Positions 1-10,422 of a DNA stretch of 64,000 nucleotides are shown here, one piece after another. This DNA is from Thecamonas trahens ATCC 50062. Its lineage: Eukaryota > Apusozoa > Apusomonadida > Apusomonadidae. The DNA is taken from the NCBI RefSeq assembly GCF_000142905.1, contig NW_013657631.1, positions 144,165 through 208,164 on the forward strand, read 5' to 3'. Below the pieces are notes generated by a model, which was not told the origin of the DNA, ran no database searches, and worked only from the letters and a program-made list of their open reading frames with translations. Position 1 is the first letter of the stretch. Each line of letters opens with the position of its first letter. A program made the translations under genes and the position numbers.

Positions 1-348
1 TTTACACACACCCACCACCACCACCACCTCGCCACTACCTACCACCCCTAACCTTCCCCCCTCCCCCACCCCCCCTCCCGCCCACTCCCGCTGCCTGCCC
101 CGGACTCTACCGACTTCCAACATGACCTCGTTGGTTGTTCGATGTTGTTCGAAGTTGTTCGATGGCAACCATTATTATATTTGTGGTCGTTGATGGTGGT
201 GGTGGTGACTGAAGCCGACTTTCCGGCTGAGAAAGGAAGATTTTTCACTGCCTGGCCACAACACAACCCCCCCCCCCCCACACACACACACAGACACACA
301 CGCACTGCCACCTACATGCAATGGTTACTATGAGGGGGTTGGCTGCTG
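1..348. other. Low-complexity left edge, no gene assigned
   Basis: This stretch is dominated by CCACC/CACA-type simple sequence, C runs (for example around 57-77 and 266-279) and a short CA repeat near 281-304. No convincing coding sequence was found. It probably holds the 5' untranslated region and perhaps the first exon of the gene that follows, because that gene has no in-frame ATG near its apparent beginning. Confidence 0.5.
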
Positions 349-3300
349 GTGTGGGAAATTACTTACTGTGGAAGATGGTTTGGGTCTAGTTCCGAGAAGA
401 AGACCGATGCTGTACCGGCAGACAAGGCCACGAACGATACCGGTGCCTCGGTGAGCAAGGCGAGCGCTTCGGCTGGTGCTGCTGGTAAGACCAATGCTGA
501 TGCTCCAGCACCGGCTGATGCTCCGGCACCGGCTGATGCTCCGGCACCGGCTGATACTCCGGCACCGGCTGATACTCCGGCAAAGACTGATTCCCCTGCT
601 CCTACATCCGAGGCTGCAACGCCCGCCGATGCTCCTGCTGCCGCTCCGGTTGCCTCTGCTGCCGACGCCAAGGACACGCCTGCTGAGGCTGCCAACAGTG
701 CGGCAGGCAAGCCGGCCGATGCTGCCGATGGCGCGGCAGGCAAGAAGCGCCGCAAGCGCGGCGGCCGCAAGAACAAGAAGAGGACTGAGGCCAATGCCAA
801 GGCCGCGGCCGGCGAGAACAACACCCCGGCTGCCGCTGACGCCAAGGCCAAGGCGAATGACACGGCCGCTACTGACGCCGGTGACGGCGCAGCTGCGGGC
901 GCCAAGAAGCGGCGCAAGCGTGGCGGTCGCAAGAACAAGAAGAAGAGCGATGCCAACGCCAGCGGCAACGCCAACGGTGAGCGCAAGCAGCCGCCGCCGT
1001 CGCTGGTCCAGAGCCGCGGCAACGGCAACGTCAAGAAGGGCAGCAGCGGCGGCGACCGCAAGTCGGACTCGCGGCGCAAGAACTCGCGCAAGAAGAACTG
1101 GGTTGCGCGTGTCGACCCGCAGGCCGAGCTCGAGGCCATGCGCGTTCTTCTTCAGCGGTCAGAGGTGTACTCTGAGCGGCGCCCGCAGATCCAGGTCCTC
1201 CACCGCATGCTCGAGTCGATGGACCGCCCGTACTACTCCAAGGCCGTCATCTTCTGCAACTCGTCGAGCGAGGCCACCCAGCTGTTCAGCGACATGCAGG
1301 GCCTCTTTGCCGACTCGAAGCGAATGATCTTTGCCTGCACCATCCTCCCGTCCACTCCCGAGGCTGAGCGTCGCGAGTCGTTTAAGATCTTCAACAAGAA
1401 GCCGTCCAAGCTTCCCTACCTCTCCATCATTATTTGCACCGACTGGCTCATCAACTTTATGGCCCACAACCGCTTTGCCATCAAGTTCCACGACGTCGTC
1501 ATCTCCTACGAGCTTCCGGCAAACATGAATGTCTACCGCCGCCGCGCTCTCGCCACCACCAAGTTCACTCTCGACCACTCCAAGCGCCGCCTCACCTACG
1601 CCACCCTCATCTCGCGCGACCGCGACACCGACAAGCTCGCCGCTCTCAAGGAGGTTCTTGAGGCTTCCGGCTCGCGCCTCTCGCCCATGCTCCAGAACTG
1701 GCTGGACAACCCCGAGCAGCGCTCCGAGCCGCGTGGCCGCCGTGACCGTGGCGATGACCGCAACCGCGATCGTGGCGATGACCGCAGCCGTGGCGATGAC
1801 CGCAACCGTGGCCGCGACGGTGACCGCAACCGTGGCCGCGACGGTGACCGCAACCGCGGCAGCAGGGACGACGGCGACGGCGATAGCAACGCCCCCCGCT
1901 CCGCCCGCAGCCACAGCAACGCGTCGCGCGACCGCGCTGCGCCTGCTGCCCAGCAGCCGCACCAGAACCAGGAGCGCGAGCACATCCACGCTCCGCCGGC
2001 CCACCCGCGCGCTGGCGGCTCCGCCGGCCGGCGCGCCGCAGGCGGTAACCGCCGCAACGGCAACCCCAACTCGGACTCGTTCCCGCCGCTTTCCGGCCAG
2101 GACGCGCTCAAGTCCGAGGGTGCTGCCCGCCGCCGTGAGTCGCAGTCGCTCTGGGCCGCCGGCTCGTCGGCCATCCGGCACGACCAGCAGCCCGGACGCG
2201 GTCCCGCGCCGCACCAGCACCAGCAGCCGCACCCGGCCCAGCACCAGCAGCCGCACCCGGCCCACGGCGGCTACGGCCGGTCCAACGGCATGCACCCGCA
2301 GTACGCTGACGTCGCCGCAGCCACTCCCGAGTCGGCCGTGCAGGCCCAGACCGCAGAAGTCGCGCCGGCGCACACCCAGACGCCCGGCTACGGCGTCGCA
2401 GTCCAGCAAGTTCGCCACCGCCGCCGTCCTGACATGGTCCCGCCCGAGGACCAGTTCCAGCGCTACTCTCAGGAGCAGCAGCAAGCTGCGCAGGCCGCGT
2501 CGCAGCAGCAGCAGCAGCAGCAGCAGCAGGGGCCCGACGGCCCGGTGCCCGATAGCACCAGCGGCATGATGCCACCGCACGGTGCAGGTATGCACGGCGG
2601 CTACCCGCAGCAGCACCACCACCACCCGATGCATGGGGGCCACCCGCAGCACCCCATGCACGGCGGCATGCCTGCCCAGTACCCGCAGGCGGGCATGTAT
2701 GGCGGCGGCTCCGCTGACTACGGTGGCGGCTACATGGGCGCTGGCTCCTGGCAGCCGCCTGCGGCTGCCGGTTACGACGGCGGCTACATGCCCGACTACG
2801 CCCACGGCGGCTACGGCGCACCTGCAGGCCCGCCGCACTCGTACCAGGCCACGTATGATCTGGCGACGTCGGGTCCAACCTCTCTCGGCGCCCCGCCCGA
2901 CATGTATGGCAGCGGTCATGCCGCGGGCGCGCCCATGTACAGCGCTGCCGGCTACGACATGGGCAGCGCCGCTGGCTACGACCCGGCCGCCGGCTACGAC
3001 TACTCGCGCTACATGCCGCCGCAGGGCCCGCCCTCGTACCCGCCTGCCGCTTACGGAGGCTACGACCCGGCCCGCGCCGGCCCAGCAGCCCAGCAGCCCA
3101 TGCAGCCAACGCCGAATGCCTATGCCCTCCCATACTCGGGCAACAACCCCGATTGGTGCGAGGAGTATCAGCAGGGCCAGCCAGGCCCTGCCACAGGCCA
3201 GGGCCCGCCCGCCCAGCAGGCCGCCGAGGCCCAACAGGGCCAGGGCCAGGGCCAGCAGCCCGCCCACGCCCAGCAGAACTACGCCGCGCAGCCGATCTAT

Positions 3301-3543
3301 GCGCCCTACCAGCAGATGCAGGCGGCCCTCGCCCAGTCGGCCGTCGCCCAGTCGGCCACCCCCGACGTTCGCGGCCTCTGGGGTGGCACCGCCGCCCAGC
3401 AAGACTCGCCCGCATCAGGCAACGCCTGGACCGGCGACCGCCCCGGCTCGGCGGCCTCCGGCCAGCCGCGCCGCGAGACCCCGCCCCCCCAGCATGGCTA
3501 CACTGGCGAGCAGCGCCCGCTCGGCGGCAGCCGTCGTCGCTAG
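349..3543 (+). CDS. Low-complexity protein with a lone degenerate RecA2 (SF2 helicase C-terminal-like) domain
   Basis: A long open frame of about 1060 codons. The first ~230 residues are Ala/Pro/Asp-rich with two copies of a basic block (KKRRKRGGRKNKK). Residues ~265-440 resemble the second RecA-like domain of DEAD-box helicases: a motif IV-like KAVIFCNSSSEA, a motif V-like SIIICTDWLINF and then VVISYELPANMNVYRRRALA where motif VI should be. The ARGLD and HRIGRTGR residues are absent and no RecA1 domain (Walker A, DEAD box) precedes it, so ATPase activity is unlikely; an RNA- or protein-binding role is inferred. The rest is RGD/RNRG repeats, a FPPLSG motif, poly-Gln and Tyr/Gly/Pro/Met-rich sequence typical of RNP-granule proteins. 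The left coordinate is only the start of open frame (a GTG). The true start is unresolved: one option is ATG 321 with an intron 349-421, another is an exon further upstream. Confidence 0.6.
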   Translation: MWEITYCGRWFGSSSEKKTDAVPADKATNDTGASVSKASASAGAAGKTNADAPAPADAPAPADAPAPADTPAPADTPAKTDSPAPTSEAATPADAPAAAPVASAADAKDTPAEAANSAAGKPADAADGAAGKKRRKRGGRKNKKRTEANAKAAAGENNTPAAADAKAKANDTAATDAGDGAAAGAKKRRKRGGRKNKKKSDANASGNANGERKQPPPSLVQSRGNGNVKKGSSGGDRKSDSRRKNSRKKNWVARVDPQAELEAMRVLLQRSEVYSERRPQIQVLHRMLESMDRPYYSKAVIFCNSSSEATQLFSDMQGLFADSKRMIFACTILPSTPEAERRESFKIFNKKPSKLPYLSIIICTDWLINFMAHNRFAIKFHDVVISYELPANMNVYRRRALATTKFTLDHSKRRLTYATLISRDRDTDKLAALKEVLEASGSRLSPMLQNWLDNPEQRSEPRGRRDRGDDRNRDRGDDRSRGDDRNRGRDGDRNRGRDGDRNRGSRDDGDGDSNAPRSARSHSNASRDRAAPAAQQPHQNQEREHIHAPPAHPRAGGSAGRRAAGGNRRNGNPNSDSFPPLSGQDALKSEGAARRRESQSLWAAGSSAIRHDQQPGRGPAPHQHQQPHPAQHQQPHPAHGGYGRSNGMHPQYADVAAATPESAVQAQTAEVAPAHTQTPGYGVAVQQVRHRRRPDMVPPEDQFQRYSQEQQQAAQAASQQQQQQQQQGPDGPVPDSTSGMMPPHGAGMHGGYPQQHHHHPMHGGHPQHPMHGGMPAQYPQAGMYGGGSADYGGGYMGAGSWQPPAAAGYDGGYMPDYAHGGYGAPAGPPHSYQATYDLATSGPTSLGAPPDMYGSGHAAGAPMYSAAGYDMGSAAGYDPAAGYDYSRYMPPQGPPSYPPAAYGGYDPARAGPAAQQPMQPTPNAYALPYSGNNPDWCEEYQQGQPGPATGQGPPAQQAAEAQQGQGQGQQPAHAQQNYAAQPIYAPYQQMQAALAQSAVAQSATPDVRGLWGGTAAQQDSPASGNAWTGDRPGSAASGQPRRETPPPQHGYTGEQRPLGGSRRR

Positions 3544-3608
3544 ACCATCCAAGCCACACCACCCCCCTCTTCCCCGAGCCTCTGCTCCCCTCGTTCGGTA
3601 GAGGGAAG

Positions 3609-3614
3609 AATAAA
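3609..3614 (+). promoter_or_regulatory. Candidate polyadenylation signal AATAAA
   Basis: A canonical AATAAA hexamer lies 66 bases past the TAG of the RecA2-like gene, a suitable place for its mRNA 3' end. The rest of the 311-base interval 3544-3854 shows nothing else recognisable and must also hold the promoter of the downstream condensin gene. Confidence 0.45.
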
Positions 3615-3854
3615 AGAAAGAGGCCCGCCATGAGCCGTCACGATGCCAGACGCCAGCTTCCCGACCGGCATCTAATCGGGATCGGTCGCTCCGCTGCGAG
3701 TGGACCGTCTCGGGGCGGTGTCCTGAAAACGAGCGCTCGATTCGTGGGCTCGCGCTCGATCGCGCCACCGGTGACCAGCGAGCCGGCGGCAGCCACCTGC
3801 GGGCGGGCAAGACACACTCGGCTCGTGGTCAGCTTTGTGCAGAGAACCCAGACC

Positions 3855-6800
3855 ATGGACCATGCTGAGGTGTACATCCAGCACACAGAGCTTACAACTC
3901 CACTGCTGAGCATTCTCCGTGCGGTGCAGCGGTCGCGGGCGGTGCATGCCAAGAACGTCCTGGCGGCACTGGAGTTGACGGCTAAATTTGAACATTTGGC
4001 GGTGGACGGCGGGGCGGCCGAGGGCCAAGCCGAAGCGAGTGTGCTGTACGAAGTGCTTGTAGACGTGCTCGGCTCGGTCGTAGCCGTGAAGACCAAGGAG
4101 CCTGCCGTGGAGCGGCTGGTTCAGTGGCTCTCGCTCTTCCTCGCCGAGCTCGGCAACGATGGCCTCGTCCTCGCCATTTTGGCGCGCTTTCTCCCGCTCT
4201 CCACAGCCGCCGCCTCGCACGTCCGCCAGCGGGTCACCCACATCGTGGGCACCCTCATCAACACCCTCACCGAGGAGGCTGAGATCGACGAGGATTTCTG
4301 GGCCGAGATCACACAGGCCATGGCCGACAGGCTCATCGACCGCATCCCGGCCGTCCGCGCTGCCGCCGTCGTCGCCCTCGAGCGCATGCAGATCCTGCCC
4401 GAGGACGAGGGCGATGAGTTTGACGCCGATGAGGAGGCCATAGTCCCCTCGCTCGACACTCCGCTCAAGCGCCGCAAGCACGCCTCAGAGTTTATGGACG
4501 CCTCAGGCTTTGACGATCCCATCCTCTCCCGCTTTGTCGCCCTCCTCCAGGCCGACTCGTCCAAGCACGTCCGCGCCGCCGTCCTCCACAAGCTCGCACT
4601 TGCGCCGTCGACGCTCCCGCTTGTCATCGAGCGGACTCGCGATGTTGACGCCAAGGTCCGCAAGGCTGCCTACGCCGTTCTCGCTGCCAAGGTCGACATG
4701 CGTGGGCTCAACATTGCCCAGCGGGTGACGCTCCTCGACTCGGGCCTTCGCGACCGCGACGACGCCGTCCGCAACGCCGCGCTCTCCATGATGTACACTG
4801 GGTGGCTCAAGGAGTGCTTCGAGGGTGATGTGACAGGCTTTCTCGACGCCCTCGACGTCATCGAGTACGAGGAGAAGCTGGTGCCGGCTCTTGCGGCGCT
4901 CTTTGCCCGTGACGCCACCAACGGTAACCCGGCCGACGTGGTCTTCAAGCCGCCGTTTGAGATGGAGCAGCTGGCCAAGTTTGGCGACGCTCTTGCCCTT
5001 ACTCCCGAGACCGCCCTCTACTGGCGTGTTCTTGCCAGCTGGGCGCTCAACACTCCACGCAAGGCTGCCGGCGCGCTGGCGGCGAGCCACGAGATGCTGC
5101 TGCCCTCCATCTCTGACTTTACCTCGCTCATTTGCGGGTACTACAATCAAGCGCTCGCCCTCTCGCAGCAGCTCGGCGCACTCGGAGGTGACTCGTCCGG
5201 CTCGGATTCGGACGCCGAGGCCGATGACGACGTCCGCGAGGCGCTGGAAGAGAACTACGAGGCCATGGTCTTTGTGACCAAGCAGCTGCTCATTCTCGGC
5301 AAGGAGCTTGACTTTTCCGACGAGGCCGGCCGCCGCATGCTCTCCTCCTTCCTCCGCCAGCTCTTTGTCGCTACAATCGACCACGACGAGTCACTCTTCG
5401 CCGCCTCGCTCCTCGGCCCGGCCGCTCAGCTCCTGTTCACGGTCCACAGTGACGAGATCGGCCAGCTGACCGTCGTCACCGGCATTGTCGGCGACCTTAT
5501 GGAGGCGGTGGAGGAGACCGGCGATCAAGACGCGGTGCTCGAGACCGAGTTTGAGCTCACACCCGAGCTCAAGGAGAAGGAGCGCAAGCTCAAGCTCACC
5601 GTCGCCTCCATCCACGTCAAGTTGCAGGAGGCGGCAGACGCCAAGCGCGCCGCAGTCAGCTGCGAGGACTTTGACGGCGCCGCCGCCGCCAAGGCCACCA
5701 TCGACGAGCTGCTTCTTGCCGAGGCCGCCGCCCAGGTTGAGTTTGAGACTGAGGTCGACAGCGCCAAGGCCAAGTTTGTGCGCTCCAACCGCAAGTCCGC
5801 CGACGAGCTCGCCCTCGACACCGAGTCGGCCTACTGCCGCGCCCTCGCCGTCGTCAACGAGCTCTACCGCGCTACCGAAGCCACCATGGAGTCGCCGCTA
5901 CTGCGGTCGCTGCAGGACACACTGGTCCTTCCGTCGGTGACCTCCCCGGTCCCGGCCGTCCGCGCCGCTGCGCTCCGTGCCGCCGCTACCTCGCTCGTCC
6001 TCTACCACGATGCCCCAGGCTCGCTGGTCTTCCTCTTTGCCCAAGTCCTCCGCAACGACATGCCTGCGCTGCAGCGCGTTGCCCTCGAGGCGCTCTGTGA
6101 CGGCATGCTCAAGTTTGGCGCGCAGCTCGAGTTTATGGACGATGTTGAGTCGGATGATGAGGCCGACGAGGCTGCGGCCGATGCGAGCGCCGGCGCTGTG
6201 GCAGTGATTGACCTCGTCCGCCCCTACCTCGATGAGGAGAGCGTCAAGCTGCGCGGCGCCGCTGTCCGCGGCTTTGCGCGGCTGCTTCTCTTTGCCCGGA
6301 TCCCGGCCGACGCCGCCGCAAGCGTTGGCGCCCAAATGGTCGAGCTGTTCTTCTCGCCGGTCACAGAGACTGACTTTGAAGTCCGGCAGTGCCTCTCGGT
6401 CTTCTTCCCGCACTTTGCTGGCTCTGCGGCCGGCAAGGCCGTTCTCCGTGCCGCCGTTGACGGCGCCATGGCTCGGCTCTTCTCTGCCACCCGCTCGGAC
6501 CCGGCCAAGTCGATCTCGCTCTACACCGTCCTCCAGTTTGGTCTCTCGCTGCTGGGCGCTGGCCTTGAGGCCAACTCAGTCCGCGACTTGCACTCGGTTC
6601 TTGCCGACGCATGGCTCAACACCGTTCTCGAGTGGCTCTCCTCCAAGGAGTTTGCTGTCACCAACGTCCGCCGGGCCAAGGCCTGCATCAAGGACCTCGC
6701 CCGCGCCATCAACCTGCTCGATGCCCACCCTTCCGCCGAGCTGGCCACCCTCGCCGCCACGGTTGTCGAGGAGCTGGCCGACTCGGATTGCAACGTTGCG

Positions 6801-7079
6801 GCGCGGACAGCAGCCAAGGTAGTTGCGCGACTGACGCCCGAGGTCGAGCCTGAGGCCGAGGCCGAGGCCGAGGCCGAAGCCGAAGCCGAGACTGAGGTTC
6901 ACGATGCTGAGTCCAAGGCCTCGGACCACGGCGACGAGGATGCCCAGGATGAGGGCAAGGACGACGTCGACGCTGTTGATGCCAAGCGAGCCGAGGTGTC
7001 ACCTGCCAAGAGCTCGAAGCGGGCCCAGGGCGGAAGGCGGAGCAAGGGCGACACCGTCCTCGCCGAGATCAACGCCTAG
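3855..7079 (+). CDS. NCAPG: Condensin complex subunit 3 (CAP-G / Ycg1 / Cnd3)
   Basis: Predicted 1074-residue HEAT-repeat subunit of condensin, which binds the kleisin CAP-H and DNA and acts on mitotic chromosomes in the nucleus. The CAP-G signature region DRLIDRIPAVRAAAVVALER is visible near residue 155-175, followed by tandem HEAT helices. An acidic insert (GDSSGSDSDAEADDDV) and a second one (DDVESDDEADEAA) occur in the middle, and a Cnd3-type block with YLDEESVKLRGAAVRGFARL follows near residue 795. The tail is acidic/Ala-rich with a short (EA)n repeat. Length is close to the family norm (~1000 aa). The open frame extends upstream to 3153, but ATG 3855 gives the start that matches the family; the upstream part overlaps the preceding gene in another frame and looks non-coding. 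No frameshift or intron is needed. Confidence 0.85.
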   Translation: MDHAEVYIQHTELTTPLLSILRAVQRSRAVHAKNVLAALELTAKFEHLAVDGGAAEGQAEASVLYEVLVDVLGSVVAVKTKEPAVERLVQWLSLFLAELGNDGLVLAILARFLPLSTAAASHVRQRVTHIVGTLINTLTEEAEIDEDFWAEITQAMADRLIDRIPAVRAAAVVALERMQILPEDEGDEFDADEEAIVPSLDTPLKRRKHASEFMDASGFDDPILSRFVALLQADSSKHVRAAVLHKLALAPSTLPLVIERTRDVDAKVRKAAYAVLAAKVDMRGLNIAQRVTLLDSGLRDRDDAVRNAALSMMYTGWLKECFEGDVTGFLDALDVIEYEEKLVPALAALFARDATNGNPADVVFKPPFEMEQLAKFGDALALTPETALYWRVLASWALNTPRKAAGALAASHEMLLPSISDFTSLICGYYNQALALSQQLGALGGDSSGSDSDAEADDDVREALEENYEAMVFVTKQLLILGKELDFSDEAGRRMLSSFLRQLFVATIDHDESLFAASLLGPAAQLLFTVHSDEIGQLTVVTGIVGDLMEAVEETGDQDAVLETEFELTPELKEKERKLKLTVASIHVKLQEAADAKRAAVSCEDFDGAAAAKATIDELLLAEAAAQVEFETEVDSAKAKFVRSNRKSADELALDTESAYCRALAVVNELYRATEATMESPLLRSLQDTLVLPSVTSPVPAVRAAALRAAATSLVLYHDAPGSLVFLFAQVLRNDMPALQRVALEALCDGMLKFGAQLEFMDDVESDDEADEAAADASAGAVAVIDLVRPYLDEESVKLRGAAVRGFARLLLFARIPADAAASVGAQMVELFFSPVTETDFEVRQCLSVFFPHFAGSAAGKAVLRAAVDGAMARLFSATRSDPAKSISLYTVLQFGLSLLGAGLEANSVRDLHSVLADAWLNTVLEWLSSKEFAVTNVRRAKACIKDLARAINLLDAHPSAELATLAATVVEELADSDCNVAARTAAKVVARLTPEVEPEAEAEAEAEAEAETEVHDAESKASDHGDEDAQDEGKDDVDAVDAKRAEVSPAKSSKRAQGGRRSKGDTVLAEINA
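6849..6894 (+). repeat. (GAG GCC)n coding repeat in NCAPG
   Basis: Short tandem of Glu-Ala codons near the 3' end of the condensin gene. Confidence 0.8.
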
Positions 7080-7267
7080 CAAGAGTTTGAGACTCTGCCA
7101 TGCTATGCTGCTCTCTGGTCTGCCGCCTCAGCAGCCGCCATCACTAACACTGTAATCTGGTTCACCTGGTGACTCCCAGCCAATAGCATTGCCGTCAGCC
7201 AGCCAGCCAAGGACTACGCCTACCACGGCCTTGGACGACACCTCACTCTCGAGCCTCGCCACTCGCC

Positions 7268-9344
7268 ATGCCTGTGGAAGAGGTCGAGTCGACACCGCTT
7301 CTGTTTTCCCAGATCCAGCGGACACATGACAGCATCAAGAGCAGTCACCATGATCCTGTGGCATCAGGTGGCTTGGTATGTCATCATGGCGGCGGTGGGC
7401 GGGAAGTACGGCGGGTGACCGTCACGTGACACCGAGCCGAAGACTAGGAGGGCGGGGGGGGGGGGGGGGGGGGGGGGATTGTGAGGGGCTGCCATGTGGG
7501 ATGTGTTGTGATAAAGAAGAGGAAAATTAGATAGAGGTGTGACTCATGGAGGTCAGTATGTGTGTGGTGGATATGGGTGGTGTGGGTGGACGTTTGTGTG
7601 AGATAGAGCAAGTCACAGATGGCGCTGTACTGCCTGCCATCGTTTGCCTTTGCGGCTGGCACCAACTTTATGAACCTCTATCAATTCCGATACTACTCGG
7701 ATACGTACAATGTGCCTCTGCGGAACCTCAATGTTGCCTTTGTTGTCCTTCAGCTGTTTCTCTTTGTGGGCGATCCACTGCTGGGTTGGTACACTGACAC
7801 GGCACAGACAAGATTCGGTCGCCGTCGTCCCTTTATCGCCATCTTTGGCCCGCTCCTCATGCTCATCGTCTTTCTCGGCATGTACCCCATCGTAGACTCG
7901 TCCCAGCTCATCCTTACCATCTGGTTCGGTGCTTCGTACATGCTCAACAACCTGGTGACTCTGCTGTATCTCTCGCCGTACCAGGCGCTGGGCATCGAGC
8001 TGACGCTTGACTCGCGCGAGCGGAACAAGCTCTTTGGCGTGACGCAGACTCTGTACCAGCTCGGGGTAGTGGTCTCGACCGCGCTGCCGGAGGCGCTCGT
8101 CTACTGGGCCTCGTCGCGGCGCGAGGTGTACATGTGGTTCGGCGCCGGCGCCGGCGTGGTCGGCGTGGCCACCATGCTCACGCTGGTGTTCTCGGTCAAA
8201 GAGCGGTCGGACTTTCGGTGGAGACGCCGACGCCGCTGATTCCCGGGATGATCCGAACGCTGCAGAACCCGGCGTTTGGCACGCTCCTCATCACCATCAC
8301 CTTTCTCAACTGCCAGCCGTACTACCTGGTCATTCTTCCATACTGGGTCAAGTACTCGCTCGAGCTGGACTCGTTCTGGCAGGCTGCGATCATGACGACG
8401 TATATGACAGGCGCCTTTGTGTTTATTCCATTCTGGACATGGCTGGCGGCGCGGGTTGGCAAGAAGCGCACGTATTTGCTGTCGATGGGCGTGGCGGTGG
8501 TGGCGTTCTCGACGATTGTGCTGGTGCGGTCAGGCGACAAGGTGGCCGCGGTGTTAGTCTCGTTTTGCGCCGGAGCGTCGGGCCTCTCGCTCAACGCGTA
8601 CAACTTTCTCTTCCAGTCGCTGCTTGCGGACATCATCGAGTACGACGAGCTGCGGACCGGCGTCCGCCGCGAGGCGCAGTACGCCAACATGGTCCAGGTC
8701 TTCAACGCGTTGACCTCGGTCATGTCGGTCTCGCTCCCGCTGTTTATCATGGACTCGGTCGGCTTCCACGCCAACGAAGACCAGCCGGCCAAGGTCCGGC
8801 ACACCATCTCAGCGCTGCTTGGTCCGGGCTGCGCCGTATACGTGGCCCTGGCCGCGCTCTCATTCGTCTTTTACCCCATCACCACACTCGTTCATGAGCG
8901 CATCCGCGACGGGCTCGACCTCCACGCCACCGGACAGCCTGCACTCGACCCAGTGACTGGTGAGATGGTTCTTGCGCCCGGCTCGACAACCTCGGTGGTC
9001 GACAGTGACGTCGCATGGTTCCTCGACAACTTTTCCGCTTTGAGCTCCGCTGGGCCCTCCTCCGCAACTCGAAGCAGGTGCCCAAGCGCGGACTGTTCCG
9101 CCTCGTCATGGCCTGGATTGCACTCACCACCGCCACTACTGTTGGCTCGATCGTCTGGATCCTGCAGAACGTCGACCGCTACATGGAGGTCGGCTCGTTT
9201 ATCGCCATGGTCTCACTCGCCTGGCTCATCTTTAACCTCTGCCGCATTGCTCCGGCGCTCAAATTTGCGCGCGCGCCCATGCCGTGGGCCATCATCCACC
9301 ACCACGTCGTCAATGGCAACAACTTGGTGGCCAAGAGCATGTAG
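7268..9344 (+). CDS. MFS transporter of the GPH cation:sugar symporter type (two exons, two apparent frameshifts)
   Basis: Multi-pass membrane carrier of the major facilitator superfamily, MelB/GPH-like (MFS_2), predicted to couple uptake of a sugar or similar solute to a cation. Visible motifs are the N-half loop DPLLGWYTDTAQTRFGRRRP (D-x5-D-x6-GRRRP), LSPYQALGIELTLDSRERNK and the C-half loop LAARVGKKRTYLLSMG. About 12 membrane segments can be counted. Exon 1 (ATG 7268, an N-terminus with a TPLLFS motif) joins exon 2 at 7619; donor GTACGG at 7406 or GTATGT at 7376 both keep phase 0. The frame steps back one base at T 8213-8215 and again at T 9031-9034. One extra T at each site gives a continuous ~621-residue protein with normal family spacing, so assembly errors are more likely than a pseudogene. 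The substrate cannot be told. Confidence 0.75.
7406..7618 (+). other. Intron of the GPH-type transporter
   Basis: Donor GTACGG at 7406 and acceptor CACAG ending at 7618, phase 0. The alternative donor GTATGT at 7376 is also in phase. The intron contains a run of 24 G residues (7454-7477), likely polymorphic in length. Confidence 0.6.
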
Positions 9345-9378
9345 CCTGTGACAGCAATTGAAGGCTCTTGCTCGCGGC

Positions 9379-10239
9379 TTACCTGCGGCTCCTGGCCTTG
9401 GACTTGGATTTGGCCTTGGACTTTGCCTTGTCTTTGGTGTGGCCGCGCCATGGCTGATCGGAGAGGCCTGAAATCGGCTCGGAGCTTTCCGAGTTGTCCG
9501 AGAACTTGGGAGCTTTGCGGCCCTTAAAGTCGCCGAGGTAGTCTGCGTTGATGGCCGGCATGGGCGACTCCGAGCCGTCATCGGACGAGCTCGCCTTGCC
9601 CTTGCCCTTGTCCTTTCCCTTGCCCTTGCCCTTGCCTTTTCCCTTGCCCTTGCCCTTGCCCTTGCCCTTTCCCTTGCCCTTTCCCTTGCCCTTGCCCTTG
9701 CCCTTTCCCTTGCCCTTTCCCTTGCCCTTGCCCTTGCCCTTGCCCTTGCCCTTGCCCTTGCCCTTGCCCTTGCCCTTGCTCTTACCCTTGACCTTGCCCT
9801 TGGATTGGGGCCGCCGCGGACCAGCCGAGCCATCACTACCGCTCTCGGACTCGTTGTCGAGTGAAGAGAAGAGCGTGCCAACCCTGGCGTTGAGCGCATC
9901 CAGCTGGGCTTGGACCTGAGTGGCGTTATCGTCCAGAGCCGACTCGAGGGCTTCGACCTGCAGGGCCAGCTCCCACAACTCCTTGCGGATCTCGTTGGAC
10001 AGATGCTTCGGCGGGCGCGGAAACAGATGGCTTCCCGACGAGTACGCCAGCGACGAGACGGACGAAGACGATCCAGCCGATGATGATGATGATGCGGCTG
10101 ACGATGATGATGCGGCTGAAGATGATGCGGCCGACGACGACTTGCGGCGGCTGGCCTTGGACTTGGCCTTGGACTTGGCCTTGGGCTTGGCCTTGGGCTT
10201 GGCCTTGGCCTTGGCCTTGGAAGACTTGTTCTTGCCCAT
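9379..10239 (-). CDS. Lys-rich low-complexity protein with (KG)n tandem repeat
   Basis: Predicted 286 residues from the ATG at 10239, with no homolog I recognise. In order: an AK/PK/SK-rich basic start ([16 protein letters not shown]), a Ser/Ala block with many Ser runs, a short likely coiled coil ([18 protein letters not shown] to LDNESES, about residues 105-150), a long Lys-Gly dipeptide repeat of ~30 units, and a basic tail ([14 protein letters not shown]). The composition suggests a nucleic-acid-binding or phase-separating protein, possibly nuclear, but this is inference only. It is convergent with the transporter, only 34 bases between stop codons. The open frame upstream of 10239 starts at a non-ATG codon and is not used. 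Confidence 0.55.
   Translation of the reverse strand: MGKNKSSKAKAKAKPKAKPKAKSKAKSKASRRKSSSAASSSAASSSSAASSSSSAGSSSSVSSLAYSSGSHLFPRPPKHLSNEIRKELWELALQVEALESALDDNATQVQAQLDALNARVGTLFSSLDNESESGSDGSAGPRRPQSKGKVKGKSKGKGKGKGKGKGKGKGKGKGKGKGKGKGKGKGKGKGKGKGKGKGKGKGKGKGKGKDKGKGKASSSDDGSESPMPAINADYLGDFKGRKAPKFSDNSESSEPISGLSDQPWRGHTKDKAKSKAKSKSKARSRR
9589..9789. repeat. CCCTTG/CCCTTT hexanucleotide minisatellite inside a gene
   Basis: About 33 imperfect copies of a 6-base unit (CCCTTG with CCCTTT variants on +). It encodes the (KG)n tract of the minus-strand protein, so length variation would be in frame. Confidence 0.9.
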
Positions 10240-10422
10240 GGTTATAGGTGGTATGGGTAGTTGGGTGGTATGTGCGGAGGTGTGGGGTGGGCTGGGGGGG
10301 CGGAGTGGGTGGTTGTGAGAGGGGTGGCTGAGTTGGGTGTCGGTGCCGGTGTCTGTACGGTCTGGCAGCAGCCACCGGTGACCAGCCACTTGATAGCCGC
10401 AGCGGGACAAGTGGGGCAAAAG

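Noticed and set aside
1159-3402. Long antisense open frame opposite the RecA2-like gene
   Set aside because: High-GC sequence with strong third-position bias leaves antisense frames open; translation shows only Arg/Val/Ala-rich shadow sequence.
8218-8265. Possible 48-base intron (GTGGAG to TGCAG) in the GPH-type transporter
   Set aside because: Its length is a multiple of three, so it does not resolve the frame change, and it would remove conserved sequence (TPLIPGMIRTLQ).
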